From positions 744,001-808,000 of the forward strand of contig NZ_CP014015.2 in the NCBI RefSeq assembly GCF_001559075.2: 64,000 bases of DNA, read 5' to 3'. Origin of the DNA: Citrobacter amalonaticus (GTDB lineage: Bacteria; Pseudomonadota; Gammaproteobacteria; Enterobacterales; Enterobacteriaceae). The notes below the pieces were generated by a model. It did no database searches. It was not told the DNA's origin and saw nothing but the letters and a program-made list of their open reading frames with translations. The position numbers and the translations under genes are program-made. Numbering within the stretch: the stretch's first letter is position 1; each line of letters opens with the position of its first letter. Positions 62,318 to 64,000 of this stretch are shown here, piece after piece.

Positions 62318-63589
62318 ATGTCTGACGATTTTGATATTATTATCATCGGTGCAGGGATAGCAGGCACCGCGTGTGCTTTACGCTGCGCACGCGCCGGACT
62401 GTCGGTTCTGCTTCTTGAGCGCGGCGAATTACCTGGCAGTAAAAACCTTTCCGGTGGACGCCTGTACTGTCATGCGCTCACCGAACTCCTCCCCGATGCC
62501 CACCAATCCGCGCCACTTGAACGCCGTATTACCCAGGAAAATCTCACACTTTTAACCCGTCATGGCGCAACAACCTACTCCAGTCTGCGTCCGGAGGGGG
62601 ACTCGTGGAGTGTGCTACGTGCCCGTTTCGATCCGTGGTTCGTCGCCCAGGCGGAAGCGGAAGGCGTGCAATTTATCAGTGGTATAACGGTTGACGCGCT
62701 ACATATAGAAGATGGCAGAGTCTGCGGTGTGGTTGCCGATGATGAAACGCTTCGCGGTCGATACGTGGTTCTCGCGGAAGGGGCAAATAGCGTTCTGGCC
62801 GAACGCTATGGCTTTCAGTCACGTCCTTCGACAGCCGCAATGGCGCTGGGAATTAAAGAGACGCTGGCGCTGGATCGACAGATACTTGAAGATCGCTTCC
62901 GGTTATCTTCAGAGGAAGGCGCCGCGATGCTGTTCAGTGGAGACGTTTGCGGCGCGTTGCCCGGCGGCGCGTTTTTGTACACCAATAAAGAAACGCTCTC
63001 GTTTGGCGTCGTTTGTCCGCTCTCCACGGTCGCTCAAAGCGACATCCCGGCAGTCGACCTGCTGGAGCGGCTCAAAATGCATCCGGCGCTACACCCTTTA
63101 CTCAAAGGAAGTGAAACACTGGAATATGGCGCACATCTGGTGCCGGAAGGCGGATTACACAGCCTGCCGGTGCAGTACGCGGGAGAAGGCTGGCTGTTAG
63201 TAGGGGATGCGCTACGCAGTTGCGTCAATACCGGTTTTTCCGTACGAGGGATGGATATGGCGCTCATCGGCGCTCAGGCAGCCGCGCACACGCTCATCAA
63301 CGCCTGCCTGAAATGCACGCCGCAAAATCTGTTTCCAGCCTATCATCGCGATATCCAGCACAGTCTGTTGTGGGACGTTATGCACCGCTATCGTGATATG
63401 CCCACGCTGTTGCAGCGCCAGGGATGGTATCACCAGTGGCCCGAATTAATGGACGATATTTCTCGCGAGATATGGCACCAGGGCGAGCGCCCGGTCGCCC
63501 CTCTGCGCCAGATTATCTGGCGTCAGTTTCGCCGTCACGGCCTGCGTCATCTGGCTGGCGATATTATCAGGAGTTTACGATGTCTGTAG
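62318..63589 (+). CDS. ygcN: FixC-like FAD oxidoreductase YgcN
   Basis: 423 aa flavoprotein of the FixC/electron-transfer-flavoprotein quinone oxidoreductase group. N-terminal FAD fold IIIGAGIAGTACALRCARAG and later LLVGDALRS segment. The start at 62318 gives MSDDFDII; an ATG at 62291 would add nine residues. In E. coli it belongs to the ygcNOPQRSTUW block of unknown role; the ETF genes should follow outside the window. Confidence 0.92.
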   Translation: MSDDFDIIIIGAGIAGTACALRCARAGLSVLLLERGELPGSKNLSGGRLYCHALTELLPDAHQSAPLERRITQENLTLLTRHGATTYSSLRPEGDSWSVLRARFDPWFVAQAEAEGVQFISGITVDALHIEDGRVCGVVADDETLRGRYVVLAEGANSVLAERYGFQSRPSTAAMALGIKETLALDRQILEDRFRLSSEEGAAMLFSGDVCGALPGGAFLYTNKETLSFGVVCPLSTVAQSDIPAVDLLERLKMHPALHPLLKGSETLEYGAHLVPEGGLHSLPVQYAGEGWLLVGDALRSCVNTGFSVRGMDMALIGAQAAAHTLINACLKCTPQNLFPAYHRDIQHSLLWDVMHRYRDMPTLLQRQGWYHQWPELMDDISREIWHQGERPVAPLRQIIWRQFRRHGLRHLAGDIIRSLRCL

Positions 63590-63840
63590 CCCACAATGTC
63601 TGGCAGCCTCCCGACATTTCCCCTATCGTTCCGGCCAGCAGTGTCGATCGCAACGTCGCAGAACGGCTGATCACATCTTGCCCGGCTGGACTTTTTTCCC
63701 TTACGCCAGAAGGAGAACTGCGGGTCGATTTTCGTGGCTGTCTGGAATGTGGAACCTGTCGACACCTCTGTGATGAAAAAACGCTACAACAGTGGCGCTA
63801 CCCACCGTCGGGTTTTGGCATCATTTACCGCTTTGGTTAA
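63580..63840 (+). CDS. ygcO: FixX-like ferredoxin YgcO
   Basis: 86 aa. A single cluster-binding block CLECGTCRHLCD near the C-terminus plus an upstream C in ITSCPAGLF, as in FixX-type ferredoxins that pair with FixC. The start lies inside the ygcN 3' end (10-nt overlap) with CAGGAG upstream. Confidence 0.92.
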   Translation: MSVAHNVWQPPDISPIVPASSVDRNVAERLITSCPAGLFSLTPEGELRVDFRGCLECGTCRHLCDEKTLQQWRYPPSGFGIIYRFG

Positions 63841-63856
63841 ATAATAAGGATAATCT

Positions 63857-64000
63857 ATGCCTCTGTTACACCTGCTCCGCCAGAATCCGGTGATTGCCGC
63901 CGTAAAAGACAACGCCAGTCTGCAACTCGCCATCGATTCTGAATGTCAGTTCATCTCTGTTCTGTACGGTAACATCTGTACTATCAGTAACATCGTGAAG
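63857..64000 (+). CDS. ygcP: YgcP, glycerol-3-phosphate-responsive antiterminator family (partial)
   Basis: The first 48 codons only; the window ends inside the gene. MPLLHLLRQNPVIAAVKD and the following QFISVLYGNICTISNIVK match E. coli YgcP (GlpP-like family, about 190 aa). AAGGA lies eight bases before the start. Same direction as ygcNO, likely the same operon. Confidence 0.88.
   Translation, partial: MPLLHLLRQNPVIAAVKDNASLQLAIDSECQFISVLYGNICTISNIVK

Overview
This 64 kb window is chromosomal DNA of an enteric gammaproteobacterium (Enterobacteriaceae). Gene order and protein sequences follow the E. coli/Salmonella/Citrobacter backbone from srlR-gutQ to ygcP. The ascGFB cryptic beta-glucoside genes, hosA with the hydroxyarylate decarboxylase genes, and sitABCD beside mutS without SPI-1 make a Citrobacter-like genome the best guess; this is inference from layout, not a species identification.

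Layout. 0-6 kb: srlR-gutQ, then norR divergent from norVW (nitric oxide detoxification), with three NorR sites and a sigma54 promoter. 6-9.1 kb: hydN-hypF. 9.2-13.4 kb: ascG and ascFB. 13.5 kb: a small SymE-like toxin gene behind a LexA box. 13.8-27.8 kb: the formate hydrogenlyase cluster, with hycABCDEFGHI on the minus strand divergent from hypABCDE-fhlA, sigma54 promoters and FhlA-type palindromes. A tandem Mop-domain (molbindin) gene and ygbA follow.

28.7-36.6 kb is a visibly AT-rich accessory block at the fhlA-mutS junction, the position where Salmonella carries SPI-1. It encodes a malic enzyme, a DcuC-type C4-dicarboxylate carrier, an RpiR-type regulator, a fumarase/adenylosuccinate-lyase superfamily enzyme, a porin and a secreted SGNH hydrolase. 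Both divergent promoter regions contain copies of a TTCCCAT motif. I read it as one uncharacterised catabolic module that would release or use fumarate/malate.

36.7-40.2 kb: sitABCD (Mn/Fe ABC importer) with MntR- and Fur-like boxes. 40.3-46.9 kb: mutS, the ecdD-ecdC-ecdB decarboxylase genes, divergent hosA with a perfect 16-bp operator, and rpoS. 47-52.9 kb: nlpD-pcm-surE-truD-ispF-ispD-ftsB-ygbE, with an ERIC element between ispD and ispF. 52.9-61.6 kb: cysDNC, iap and cysJIH (sulfate assimilation). No CRISPR-Cas lies between iap and cysH. 61.9-64 kb: queD, then ygcN-ygcO-ygcP, the last cut by the window end.

The main theme is anaerobic fermentative life: formate disproportionation to H2 and CO2, nickel hydrogenase maturation, NO defence, C4-dicarboxylate use and sulfate assimilation. 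No rRNA, tRNA, insertion sequence, phage or CRISPR array was seen.
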